Assembly: GCA_039198835.1 (NCBI GenBank)
Contig: JBCCTH010000082.1
Span: 1-11,890 of the forward strand
DNA: 11,890 nucleotides
Direction of reading: 5' to 3'
Source: Shimia_B sp039198835
Lineage (GTDB): Bacteria > Pseudomonadota > Alphaproteobacteria > Rhodobacterales > Rhodobacteraceae
Numbering within the stretch: the stretch's first letter is position 1; every line of letters begins with the position of its first letter. The notes below the pieces were generated by a model that searched no databases, was not told the DNA's origin, and saw only the letters and a list, made by a program, of their open reading frames with translations. Below, piece after piece: positions 1 to 6,781 of the stretch. A program made the position numbers and the translations under genes.

Positions 1-1007
1 CCGGTGTCGATATCGCGGCGGGAAATGCGCTCGTTGAGCGGATAAAGCCCCTGGCCGCGCGCACATCGCGCCCGGGCTCAATGGCGGGGCTTGGCGGCTT
101 TGGAGCGCTCTTTGATCCCAAGGCTGCGGGCTTCGCCGACCCGGTGCTTGTCGCCGCGACAGATGGCGTGGGCACGAAACTCAAAATCGCCATCGAAACG
201 GGGCATCATGCGACGGTCGGGGTCGATCTCGTGGCGATGTGCGTCAATGATCTCGTGTGCCAGGGGGCCGAGCCGCTCTTTTTTCTCGATTATTTCGCTA
301 CCGGCAGCCTCGATATCGAGACGGCGTCCGCCGTCATCGAAGGGGTTGCGCGGGGCTGTGAGGCAGCCGGGTGCGCGCTCATCGGGGGGGAAACGGCAGA
401 GATGCCGGGGCTCTATGGCGGGGGAGATTATGACCTGGCCGGGTTCTCTGTTGGCGCGATGGAGCGGGGCGAGCATCTGCCGCAAGATGTTCAGGCGGGC
501 GACAGCCTCTTAGGGCTTGCCTCGGACGGCCTGCATTCCAATGGCTTTTCGCTTGTCCGAAAGATCGTTGAGACGGCCGGGCTGCGCTGGGATGCACCTT
601 GCCCTTGGTCGCCTCAAGAGACGCTCGGCGCGGCTTTGCTGACGCCCACGCGCATCTATGTGAAGCCGCTCCTTGCCGCTTTGAGCGCAGCGCCGGTTTC
701 AGCCCTGGCGCATATCACCGGCGGAGGGCTCACCGAGAATTTGCCCCGCGTCTTGCCCGAAGGTATCGGCGCGCAGATTGATCTCGCGGCATGGCGCTTG
801 CCACCTGTCTTTAGATGGCTGGCGGAGCAAGGCGGGCTCGATGAAGCCGAGCTCCTGCAAACATTCAACGCGGGCATCGGCATGGTCGTTGTGACGTCCG
901 ATGCCGCCGCCGTGCGCGCCGCGCTCGAGGCTGCGGGCGAGACGGTCTTTGACCTGGGATCTCTTGAGGCGGGGGCAGGCCTTCACTATCGCGGCACGCT
1001 CCTTTGA
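1..1007 (+). CDS. purM: Phosphoribosylformylglycinamidine cyclo-ligase (AIR synthetase), 5' end cut by window
   Basis: PurM closes the imidazole ring, converting FGAM plus ATP to AIR, step 5 of de novo purine synthesis in the cytoplasm. The frame is open from base 3, where it reads GVDIAAGNALVERIKPL, the conserved start region of PurM, so only about a dozen residues are missing off the left edge; an ATG at 81 is internal. Visible family motifs include GGLGGFG-like MAGLGGFGALFD, DGVGTK, VDLVAMCVND, GAEPLFFLDY, IGGETAEMPG, GLHSNGFSLVR and HITGGGLTENLPR, in the usual order and spacing. The C-terminus matches the normal family end. The TGA stop at 1005-1007 overlaps the TTG start of purN, so the two are probably translated from one mRNA. 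A run of seven G at 384-390 leaves the frame intact. Confidence 0.97.
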   Translation, partial: GVDIAAGNALVERIKPLAARTSRPGSMAGLGGFGALFDPKAAGFADPVLVAATDGVGTKLKIAIETGHHATVGVDLVAMCVNDLVCQGAEPLFFLDYFATGSLDIETASAVIEGVARGCEAAGCALIGGETAEMPGLYGGGDYDLAGFSVGAMERGEHLPQDVQAGDSLLGLASDGLHSNGFSLVRKIVETAGLRWDAPCPWSPQETLGAALLTPTRIYVKPLLAALSAAPVSALAHITGGGLTENLPRVLPEGIGAQIDLAAWRLPPVFRWLAEQGGLDEAELLQTFNAGIGMVVVTSDAAAVRAALEAAGETVFDLGSLEAGAGLHYRGTLL

Positions 1008-1612
1008 CGACACGCGTGGCGATCTTTGCCTCGGGTGGCGGATCGAATGCTTCCGCGCTCATCGCGTCGATGAGCGGAGATCATCCCGCGCGGCCTTGCC
1101 TTGTCGTCTCCAATGACGTGGATGCGGGCGTTTTGGCCAAAGCGCGCGTGGCGGGCGTGGCCACCGAGGCGCTCAGCCACCGCCCCTATGCCGGTGACCG
1201 CGCGGCCTTTGAAGCCGATCTGAGTGCCCTGATCGCGCCTTATGCGCCCGATATCATCTGCCTTGCTGGGTTCATGCGCGTGCTCACGGCCGGTTTTGTC
1301 GCCGATTGGCGGGGGCGGATGCTCAACATCCATCCCTCGCTTTTGCCGAAGTATCGCGGCCTGAACACCCACGCGCGCGCGCTCGACGCGGGTGATGCGC
1401 GCCATGGTTGCACGGTTCACGAAGTCATCCCAGAACTCGATGCCGGGCCGATCTTGGGGCAAGCCGCGCTGAGTATCGCCGAAAATGACACGCCCAAGAC
1501 GTTGGCAGCCCGTGTTCTCACGCTCGAGCACGCGCTTTATCCCGCCGTGCTGCGCCGGTTCGCGGCAGGCGATACCACGCCTTTTTTCTTGAACGCCGAG
1601 CCCCGCCAATAG
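1004..1612 (+). CDS. purN: Phosphoribosylglycinamide formyltransferase (GART), 10-formyl-THF dependent
   Basis: PurN transfers a formyl group from 10-formyltetrahydrofolate to GAR, giving FGAR, step 3 of purine synthesis. The 202-residue product has the family length. The phosphate-binding loop is SGGGSN (residues 10-15). The catalytic triad is visible: N108 and H110 in MLNIHPSLLPKYRG, and D146 in PELDAGPI. The start is TTG at 1004, inside the purM stop (TTGA), with no good ribosome binding site; this fits translational coupling by re-initiation. An in-frame GTG at 1016 is an alternative but would remove the residues just before the first beta strand. The function is secure; only the exact start is uncertain. 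Confidence 0.96.
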   Translation: MTTRVAIFASGGGSNASALIASMSGDHPARPCLVVSNDVDAGVLAKARVAGVATEALSHRPYAGDRAAFEADLSALIAPYAPDIICLAGFMRVLTAGFVADWRGRMLNIHPSLLPKYRGLNTHARALDAGDARHGCTVHEVIPELDAGPILGQAALSIAENDTPKTLAARVLTLEHALYPAVLRRFAAGDTTPFFLNAEPRQ

Positions 1613-1643
1613 CCTCACTCGAGGGCCTTTTCATTGCCCGCGC

Positions 1644-1659
1644 GCTTGCGTAAGCAAGC
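1644..1659 (+). other. Perfect 6-bp hairpin with GTAA (GNRA) loop between purN and rnd
   Basis: The sequence GCTTGC-GTAA-GCAAGC forms a perfect 6-bp stem closed by GTAA, which as RNA is a GNRA tetraloop. It sits 31 bases after the purN stop. It is followed by AAAACTT rather than a run of T, so it is not a standard intrinsic terminator on the plus strand. It could protect the purMN 3' end, act as a processing site, or be without function. Confidence 0.4.
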
Positions 1660-1701
1660 AAAACTTCATGTCCCTGCCACTTGAGAGAGCTTTCCGCGCC
1701 A

Positions 1702-2856
1702 ATGAAGACGATTACAACGACGGACGCGCTCGCCGCTTTTTGCAATGAGGCCAGCGCGCAGCCTTATGTGACCGTTGACACAGAGTTTCTACGCGAACGC
1801 ACTTATTATTCGAAGCTTTGCCTCGTGCAATTAGCGCATCCAGGGGGCGAGGATGCGGCGGTGCTTGTTGATCCGCTCTCGGAGGGGCTCTCTCTCGCGC
1901 CTCTTCTCGACCTGTTTCGAGATGAAAGCACGGTCAAGGTCTTCCATGCCGCGCGCCAAGATCTTGAGATCTTCTTTTTGGAGCACGGCGTTTTTCCCGC
2001 ACCGCTTTTTGACACGCAGGTCGCCGCCATGGTCTGCGGATTTGGCGAACAGGTCGGATATGAAACGCTGGTGCGCAAGATCGCGCGCGAAGGGCTCGAT
2101 AAATCGAGCCGCTTTACTGATTGGTCGCGCCGGCCGCTGACGGATGCGCAAAAGACCTATGCGCTCGCCGATGTCACCCATCTGCGCGTCATCTATGAGC
2201 ATCTCGCCGCAGAGCTTGAGCGCACCGATCGCACGAGATGGGTGCGGGAAGAGCTCGCGATCCTGACCGATCCCGCCACCTATGAGATCACCCCGGCCGA
2301 GGCATGGCTCCGCGTCAAGACCCGCACGCATTCAGGCAAGATGATGGCCTTCGTGAAAGAACTCGCAGAGTTTCGCGAAAGCTTCGCCCAGAGCCGCAAC
2401 ATCCCCCGCTCAAGGGTTTATAAAGATGATGCCTTGCTCGAACTTGCTTCGACAAAGCCGCGCAATATCAAGGAATTGGGTCGCTCCCGGTTGTTGCTTC
2501 GCGACGCGCGAAAGGGCGACATCGCCGACGGTATCCTGGCCGCGATTGCCCGCGCGGCCGATTGCCCGCCTGAGAAGTATCCAAAAGTTGATCGCTCGCG
2601 CGAGAAGCTACAGGTCAACCCGGCGCTCGCCGATCTTTTGCGCGTGCTTCTCAAGGCAAAGGCAGATCAGGAAAACGTGGCGCAAAAGCTCATCGCGACC
2701 GTGGCTGATCTTGATGCCCTGGCGGCAGGCGAACGCGATGTGGCGGCGCTCAAAGGGTGGCGCAAGGAGGTGTTCGGAGCCGACGCGCTCAAGCTCTGCG
2801 ATGGTCAAGTGGCGCTCGCGGTCAAGGGGCAGCGCGTGGAGCTGGTAAACCTCTAG
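1702..2856 (+). CDS. rnd: Ribonuclease D (3'-5' exoribonuclease)
   Basis: RNase D trims the 3' ends of tRNA precursors and other structured RNAs. The N-terminal half is a DEDDy exonuclease domain with all the metal and catalytic residues visible: D26 and E28 in VDTEFLRERTYY, D87 in FHAARQDLE, and Y153/D157 in YALADVTHL. A HRDC nucleic-acid-binding domain follows at about residues 205-285, and the rest resembles the second helical domain of the family. At 384 residues it has the usual length. The ATG at 1702 was chosen because it begins the conserved MKTITTTDAL stretch and has a GAGAG sequence about 11 bases upstream. A TTG at 1681 would add seven residues. The TAG stop overlaps the stop of the convergent lipoprotein gene (shared CTAG at 2853-2856). 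Confidence 0.95.
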   Translation: MKTITTTDALAAFCNEASAQPYVTVDTEFLRERTYYSKLCLVQLAHPGGEDAAVLVDPLSEGLSLAPLLDLFRDESTVKVFHAARQDLEIFFLEHGVFPAPLFDTQVAAMVCGFGEQVGYETLVRKIAREGLDKSSRFTDWSRRPLTDAQKTYALADVTHLRVIYEHLAAELERTDRTRWVREELAILTDPATYEITPAEAWLRVKTRTHSGKMMAFVKELAEFRESFAQSRNIPRSRVYKDDALLELASTKPRNIKELGRSRLLLRDARKGDIADGILAAIARAADCPPEKYPKVDRSREKLQVNPALADLLRVLLKAKADQENVAQKLIATVADLDALAAGERDVAALKGWRKEVFGADALKLCDGQVALAVKGQRVELVNL

Positions 2857-3326
2857 CGCCGTTTTGTGAGCGCGTTTGACGCCGCGCGCACTGTGATGGT
2901 GCGCGCGCCTGCCAAGTCTGAATTCGAGATAAATCGCGCGACGGTGACGCGCCCATCGCCGCTGCCTGTCCCTTGGAAGGCGCGGAACTCAAGCGTGATC
3001 GTGCTTGCCGTGGTGGCGGCGCGGGTCAACTGGGCGCTGAACGCGCCGGCCTGCGCCGCTTGGCCTGTGGCGCGCACGATGATCCCGCCATTGGCTGGCG
3101 TCACTTCGAGTTGTGAAATCCTTTGAACGAGCGGGCGCGCATCAACGCGTTGGATCACACGCTCAGGCGGCACGAGCGGCCGCAAGGCGCGCTCACCCGC
3201 TGCCACCTCGCGCTGCTCGGCGCTTTGGCCAAACCAGTTGAACGGGTTCAGGCGGCTTTCTGACACCTGCGCGCAGCCCGCCAAGGCGAACGCGGCAAGA
3301 ACCGCGAGACAAAGAGAACGCGCCAT
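2853..3326 (-). CDS. Small predicted lipoprotein of unknown function
   Basis: The 157-residue product starts with a short charged end and a hydrophobic stretch ending in the lipobox LAGC, so C18 is the likely lipidated cysteine. Alanine at +2 predicts sorting to the outer membrane under the E. coli rule. After it comes the aromatic motif RLNPFNWFG (about residues 25-33), then a linker. The region from about residue 67 is rich in beta-branched residues and looks like a beta-sheet domain; the end is basic (TKRR). I do not recognise a catalytic site or a named family. The start is supported by GGGAGG at 3332-3337, 5 bases ahead of the ATG. It is transcribed divergently from sufE and runs tail to tail into rnd. 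Confidence 0.82.
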   Translation of the reverse strand: MARSLCLAVLAAFALAGCAQVSESRLNPFNWFGQSAEQREVAAGERALRPLVPPERVIQRVDARPLVQRISQLEVTPANGGIIVRATGQAAQAGAFSAQLTRAATTASTITLEFRAFQGTGSGDGRVTVARFISNSDLAGARTITVRAASNALTKRR

Positions 3327-3331
3327 ATTGG

Positions 3332-3337
3332 CCTCCC
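3332..3337 (-). promoter_or_regulatory. Strong Shine-Dalgarno site for the lipoprotein gene
   Basis: On the minus strand this reads GGGAGG, followed by CCAAT and the ATG at 3326. It is among the best ribosome binding sites in the window and fixes the lipoprotein start. The divergent gap 3327-3408 (82 bases) must hold the promoters of both the lipoprotein gene and sufE. I could not pick convincing -35/-10 boxes in it. Confidence 0.6.
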
Positions 3338-3408
3338 ACCCGGTTGCGCCTATGTGCCTAGCTCAAAGGCGCGAAGCTGAAAAGACCGCGCAAACAAGGG
3401 GCTGAGAG

Positions 3409-3816
3409 ATGGCGCAGGCAGAGTTCGAGGAAATCGTAGAGACCTTTGAATTTCTGGACGATTGGGAAGACCGCTACCGGCATGTGATCGATCTGGGCAA
3501 GGCGATGCCTGAGATGCCCGAAGCGCTCAAGGTTCCGGCAACGAAGGTTGAGGGCTGCGCGAGCCAGGTCTGGCTTCACGCGCGCGAAGGCGGTGAAAAG
3601 ATCGCGTTTCAGGGCGACAGCGATGCGATGATCGTCAAGGGCCTCATCGCCGTGCTATTGGCGCTCTATAACGGGTTGAGCGCCAAGGAGGCGCGCGCCG
3701 TGGATGCCCGCGCCGAACTCGCGCGCCTCAATCTGACCGATCATTTGAGCTCACAGCGCTCAAACGGGCTGCGCGCCATGGTCACCCGGATCGAAGAGAG
3801 CGTGGCGGCGCGCTAA
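3409..3816 (+). CDS. sufE: SufE-family cysteine desulfuration protein
   Basis: SufE takes the persulfide sulfur from the cysteine desulfurase SufS and passes it to the SufBCD scaffold in Fe-S cluster assembly. The 135-residue product has the family length. The acceptor cysteine is C50 in VEGCASQVWL, the SufE hallmark, preceded by the usual helix with FLDDWEDRY and followed by the small-domain pattern IVKGLIAVLLALYNG. AAGGGG at 3396-3401, 7 bases before the ATG, supports the start. No other suf gene is present in the window, so this may be a stand-alone copy. Its TAA stop overlaps the stop of the convergent SDR gene (3813-3816). Whether it serves SufS or another desulfurase such as CsdA cannot be told from the sequence. 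Confidence 0.94.
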   Translation: MAQAEFEEIVETFEFLDDWEDRYRHVIDLGKAMPEMPEALKVPATKVEGCASQVWLHAREGGEKIAFQGDSDAMIVKGLIAVLLALYNGLSAKEARAVDARAELARLNLTDHLSSQRSNGLRAMVTRIEESVAAR

Positions 3817-4469
3817 GCCAGGCCCAGCCTTGCCACGACATCGCGCGCAACCGAAGCGGGATCGGTGAGAGCCGCGCGGTCTTCGCCGGGATAAAACCGC
3901 GCTCTGAGGGCTGTGGGCATCGGCGGCGGCGTCTCAATGATCACCTTGGGCCCGATGCGGCGCGCCTCGGCCTCCCAGGCGCGCACGAGCGCCATTTGCG
4001 CGGCTTTCGTTGCGCCGTAGCTCGCCGAATATCTTTCGCCCGCGAGAGCATCATCAAAGAAAAGCGCCGTGCCCTTTTGGCCGAGCAAGGGCATGACATA
4101 GCCAATGAGCCGTTGCGCGGCGTTCAGGTTGATCTCGACGCTCTTTTGCCAATCCTTTTCGTTGATCATCGTGGCGGGCGCGAGAGGCGCGGCATGGATC
4201 GCGGTATGCGCCCAAAGATCAAGCGCACCCCAACGATCATGGATAGATCGGCAAAGGTGCTGCATCGCCGGGGCCTCGGCGATGTTCATCGGCGCGAGCG
4301 TCGCCTCGCCGCCCGCCGCTTTGATCCGGTCATCGAGCTCTTCGAGCGCGCCGATGGTGCGCGCGACGGCAAGGATGTGAAAGCGCGGGCAGAGCGCTTC
4401 GGCGAGTGCTGCACCGAGCCCGCGGGAGGCCCCGGTAACAAGCGCGACTGGTTTGGCTTTGGTGCTCAT
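3813..4469 (-). CDS. Divergent short-chain dehydrogenase/reductase (SDR) family protein
   Basis: The 218-residue product has a Rossmann fold with the classical SDR nucleotide motif TGASRGLG (residues 12-19). It also has the active-site pair Y151 and K155 (YGATK), and N114 or N116 in VEINLNA for the structural asparagine. Two standard features are absent. The NNAG motif after beta strand 4 is replaced by HTAI (about residues 88-91). The catalytic serine expected 13 residues before the tyrosine is F138, followed by DD. The C-terminal part (MPTALRARFYPGEDRAAL) is reminiscent of the YciK-type group. The substrate is unknown, and with the serine missing it may be a weak or non-standard enzyme. The ATG at 4469 is the only in-frame start; upstream there is a TGA at 4503-4505. 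No good ribosome site precedes it. It is divergent from purF and convergent with sufE. Confidence 0.88.
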   Translation of the reverse strand: MSTKAKPVALVTGASRGLGAALAEALCPRFHILAVARTIGALEELDDRIKAAGGEATLAPMNIAEAPAMQHLCRSIHDRWGALDLWAHTAIHAAPLAPATMINEKDWQKSVEINLNAAQRLIGYVMPLLGQKGTALFFDDALAGERYSASYGATKAAQMALVRAWEAEARRIGPKVIIETPPPMPTALRARFYPGEDRAALTDPASVARDVVARLGLA

Positions 4470-4637
4470 GGCCGCGCGCCATGGCGGCTCCTGGCGCGCG
4501 CGTCAAGCACAAGCGCCTGCGCGCGTGCAAAACCCGGCGCTCCGGGCGTTCCCCACTTGCCCGTAAAGCGCCGCCCCTTCAGGGCAACAAGGATCGCCCG
4601 AGCGCGGCATCGGCGGCCTCGCTTTCCGCCACGCGCC

Positions 4638-4674
4638 GGGGTAAGGGGCGTGGGTGGGCGTTTGCCCCCGTGCC
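4638..4674 (+). promoter_or_regulatory. G-quadruplex motif overlapping a hairpin in the purF leader
   Basis: Four G-tracts lie on the coding strand: GGGG (4638-4641), GGGG (4645-4648), GGG (4652-4654) and GGG (4656-4658). The loops are TAA, CGT and T, which meets the canonical G3+N1-7 quadruplex rule. The same bases can form a hairpin. GGCGTGGG (4647-4654) pairs with CCCGTGCC (4667-4674), including two G-U pairs. After a 2-base bulge, GGC (4657-4659) pairs with GCC (4664-4666) around GTTT. The hairpin ends 23 bases before the purF ATG. The two folds use the same G-tracts and exclude each other. There is no T-run, so this is not an intrinsic terminator. A regulatory role is inference. Confidence 0.4.
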
Positions 4675-4686
4675 GTAACAGCCAAT

Positions 4687-4690
4687 GGAG
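4687..4690 (+). promoter_or_regulatory. Ribosome binding site fixing the purF start
   Basis: GGAG lies 7 bases before the ATG at 4698. It selects MCGI as the protein start, although the frame stays open for 702 bases further upstream, antisense to the SDR gene. Confidence 0.65.
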
Positions 4691-4697
4691 CCGGTTT

Positions 4698-6218
4698 ATG
4701 TGCGGGATACTTGGGATATCCAATCAGGGCGATCCAGTATTCGCTGAGCTCTATGATGGGCTCATAATGCTCCAGCATCGCGGCCAGGACGCCTCTGGAA
4801 TGGTGACCCATGACGGCGAGTTTTTTCGAGAGCGCAAGGCGAATGGCCTCGTCAAGGATGTGTTTCGCGCCGAGGATGCCGAGGTCTTGCAAGGGCGTGT
4901 GGGGATCGGCCATTGCCGCTATCCGACGGCGGGCTCGCTCAGCGCTGCCGAGGCGCAGCCCTTTTTTGTCAACGCACCCTACGGGATCACGCTTGTTCAT
5001 AACGGCAACATCACCAACACCGCCGAGCAGCGTGAAAAAGTGAAGGGCAAATATTCGCGCCATCTGCGCACGGATAGCGATAGTGAAATCTTGCTCAACG
5101 TGCTGGCAGACAAGATCAGCGATGCGATCAAGGTCATGGGGACGGGCGACCCCAAAAAGACAGTCTTCGCGGGCGTGAAAATGACGATGGAGCGGGTGCA
5201 GGGCGCTTATAGCTGCATCGCGCTCGTTGATGGCGTGGGCATGCTGGCCTTCCGTGACCCCCACGGCATCCGCCCCTTGAGCGTTGCCGAGCGCCAATCT
5301 GACATGTTCGGCTTGGATTACGCGTTTGCCTCGGAATATGTCGCGTTCGGGATCAACGGGTTTGAAAAAATCCGCGATCTCGCGCCTGGTGAGGCGATGC
5401 TGATCGATACCGAAGGTAAGCTGCACTCAAGTCAATGCGTCACGGGCGAGCTCACGCCCTGCATTTTCGAATATGTCTATCTCGCGCGCCCCGATTCCCT
5501 GCTCGATGGTATCTCTGTCTATAAAACGCAGATCAGGATGGGTCAGACGCTCGCCAATCAGATTGCCGCGGCCGACCTTGAGATCGACGCGGTCATGCCT
5601 GTCCCCGATAGCGCGCGCCCCGTGGCGCTCGAGGTGGCTAATGTGCTTGGCATGACCTACCGCGAAGGGCTGGTGAAAAACAGATATGTCGGGCGCACGT
5701 TCATCATGCCGGGCCAGGGCCAACGCCAACGCAGCGTGCGCCGCAAGCTCAACGCGATCCCGCTCGAATTCAAAGGCAAGAATGTGCTGCTGATCGACGA
5801 TTCCATCGTGCGCGGGAACACGATCAAAAAGATCGTCGAGATGTGCCGCGAAGCCGGTGCGGCGCGGGTCTATGTCGCGTCCGCTTCGCCGCCTGTCAAA
5901 TTCCCCAACGTTTATGGCATCGATATGCCAACCAAGCGCGAACTCATCGCCGATGGCCGTACTGTAGAGGGCATTCGCACTGAGTTGGGGTGCGATGCTT
6001 TGATCTATCAGCGCCTCGAAGATCTCATTTGGGCGGCCCAGGAGGGCAACCCCAAGATCGCGCGCTTCGATTGCTCTTGCTTTGACGGCAATTATGTCAC
6101 GGGGACTGTGAGTGCCGCTTATCTCGATGGCCTCGAGGCGAGCGAGCGGGTCACCGAGAAGATGCAAAGCGAAGAAGAGAGCGCCTGGAACCGCGAGCGC
6201 CTCGTCAGATCAGGCTAG
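4698..6218 (+). CDS. purF: Amidophosphoribosyltransferase (glutamine PRPP amidotransferase)
   Basis: PurF makes 5-phosphoribosylamine from PRPP and glutamine, the committed first step of purine synthesis. The 506-residue product begins MCGI, so after Met removal the nucleophilic cysteine is N-terminal and there is no propeptide. The class II glutaminase domain covers about residues 2-235, with HRGQDASG (27-34) and HNGNITN (101-107). The phosphoribosyltransferase domain follows, with KNRYVGRTF (327-335) and the PRPP loop VLLIDDSIVRGNT (363-375). FPNVYGIDM has no cysteine where the Bacillus enzyme has an Fe-S ligand, and there is no CxxC near the end, so this is the cluster-free E. coli type. 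End-product inhibition by AMP/GMP is a family property. Its stop lies 3 bases from the stop of convergent cvpA. Confidence 0.97.
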   Translation: MCGILGISNQGDPVFAELYDGLIMLQHRGQDASGMVTHDGEFFRERKANGLVKDVFRAEDAEVLQGRVGIGHCRYPTAGSLSAAEAQPFFVNAPYGITLVHNGNITNTAEQREKVKGKYSRHLRTDSDSEILLNVLADKISDAIKVMGTGDPKKTVFAGVKMTMERVQGAYSCIALVDGVGMLAFRDPHGIRPLSVAERQSDMFGLDYAFASEYVAFGINGFEKIRDLAPGEAMLIDTEGKLHSSQCVTGELTPCIFEYVYLARPDSLLDGISVYKTQIRMGQTLANQIAAADLEIDAVMPVPDSARPVALEVANVLGMTYREGLVKNRYVGRTFIMPGQGQRQRSVRRKLNAIPLEFKGKNVLLIDDSIVRGNTIKKIVEMCREAGAARVYVASASPPVKFPNVYGIDMPTKRELIADGRTVEGIRTELGCDALIYQRLEDLIWAAQEGNPKIARFDCSCFDGNYVTGTVSAAYLDGLEASERVTEKMQSEEESAWNRERLVRSG

Positions 6219-6221
6219 CGT

Positions 6222-6779
6222 CTAGCGCTCGCAGCTTCCAAGGAGCGTTTCATAGCGCGTGGTCACCCAGGTGAGCGCCGCTTCCGGGTCTCTTTCCTGG
6301 ACATCGTCGGTGAAACGCCCAAACACCGCCGCCGAGCGAGATTGATCAACCACCGCGATGTCCTGGCTTGTGATCACGGTGTCATAGATGAAAAACGCTA
6401 TCGCCACGAGAAGAAGCCCGCGCACGACGCCGAAGAGAAAGCCCAACGCTTGATCGATCGCGCCAAAAGCGGATCGATGGACAAGCGCCGACAAAAGCGG
6501 CGTGAAGATAGACACAACGACGAGCGCGACGACAAAGACCAACCCGAACGCCGCGACGATGGAAAGCTCGTTGCAGGCATCGCCCAGAAAATCGCCCACC
6601 ACCGGCAATTGGCGCACGAGGGGCTCTGCTTGCCCCACGAACATGAAGGCCAAAAAGGCCGCCGCGATCCAGCCGACGATCGCCATAACCTCGCGCAAAA
6701 AGCCCCGTGAATAGGCCAAAAGGGCCGAAATGACGATCAGCGCGCCAACGATCCCGTCTATGAGCGTGAACCCATCCAT
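6222..6779 (-). CDS. cvpA: CvpA-family inner membrane protein
   Basis: The 185-residue product has four predicted membrane segments (about residues 5-23, 31-50, 72-95 and 112-133) and a soluble C-terminal tail, the CvpA family plan. Typical sequence patterns are YSRGFLREVMAIVGWIAA after the first segment and DQALGFLFGVVRG before the last. In E. coli CvpA is needed for colicin V production and sits just upstream of purF; its molecular role is not settled. Here it is also next to purF but points the opposite way, with 3 bases between the stop codons. Its ATG lies 2 bases after the radA stop, so it is very probably co-transcribed and translationally coupled with radA. Confidence 0.92.
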   Translation of the reverse strand: MDGFTLIDGIVGALIVISALLAYSRGFLREVMAIVGWIAAAFLAFMFVGQAEPLVRQLPVVGDFLGDACNELSIVAAFGLVFVVALVVVSIFTPLLSALVHRSAFGAIDQALGFLFGVVRGLLLVAIAFFIYDTVITSQDIAVVDQSRSAAVFGRFTDDVQERDPEAALTWVTTRYETLLGSCER

Positions 6780-6781
6780 CT

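Larger units (their letters stand above)
4470..4697. promoter_or_regulatory. Divergent control region between the SDR gene and purF
   Basis: This 228-base gap must hold the promoters of purF (plus) and the SDR gene (minus). It is very GC-rich. I see several short inverted repeats, for example CCCGG-CGCT-CCGGG at 4533-4546. None matches a purine repressor site or a riboswitch that I can recognise, and I could not assign -35/-10 boxes. The most structured part is next to purF and is listed separately. Confidence 0.5.

Noticed and set aside
384..390. Run of seven G in purM as a possible slippage or frameshift site
   Set aside because: The frame reads through normally as IGGETAEMPG, a conserved PurM motif, so no shift is needed.
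986..1618. 210-residue minus-strand frame opposite purN
   Set aside because: It lies wholly opposite a certain purN gene and has a basic composition typical of shadow frames.
3996..4697. Long in-frame open extension upstream of the purF ATG, which could suggest a 740-residue fused protein
   Set aside because: It is antisense to the SDR gene and arginine-rich in the way of shadow frames. PurF needs the cysteine right after the initiator Met, and GGAG marks the ATG at 4698.
4503..6167. Two long minus-strand open frames (307 and 246 residues) across purF and its leader
   Set aside because: They are shadows of purF, rich in Asp/Arg/His from complemented codons, with no family motifs.
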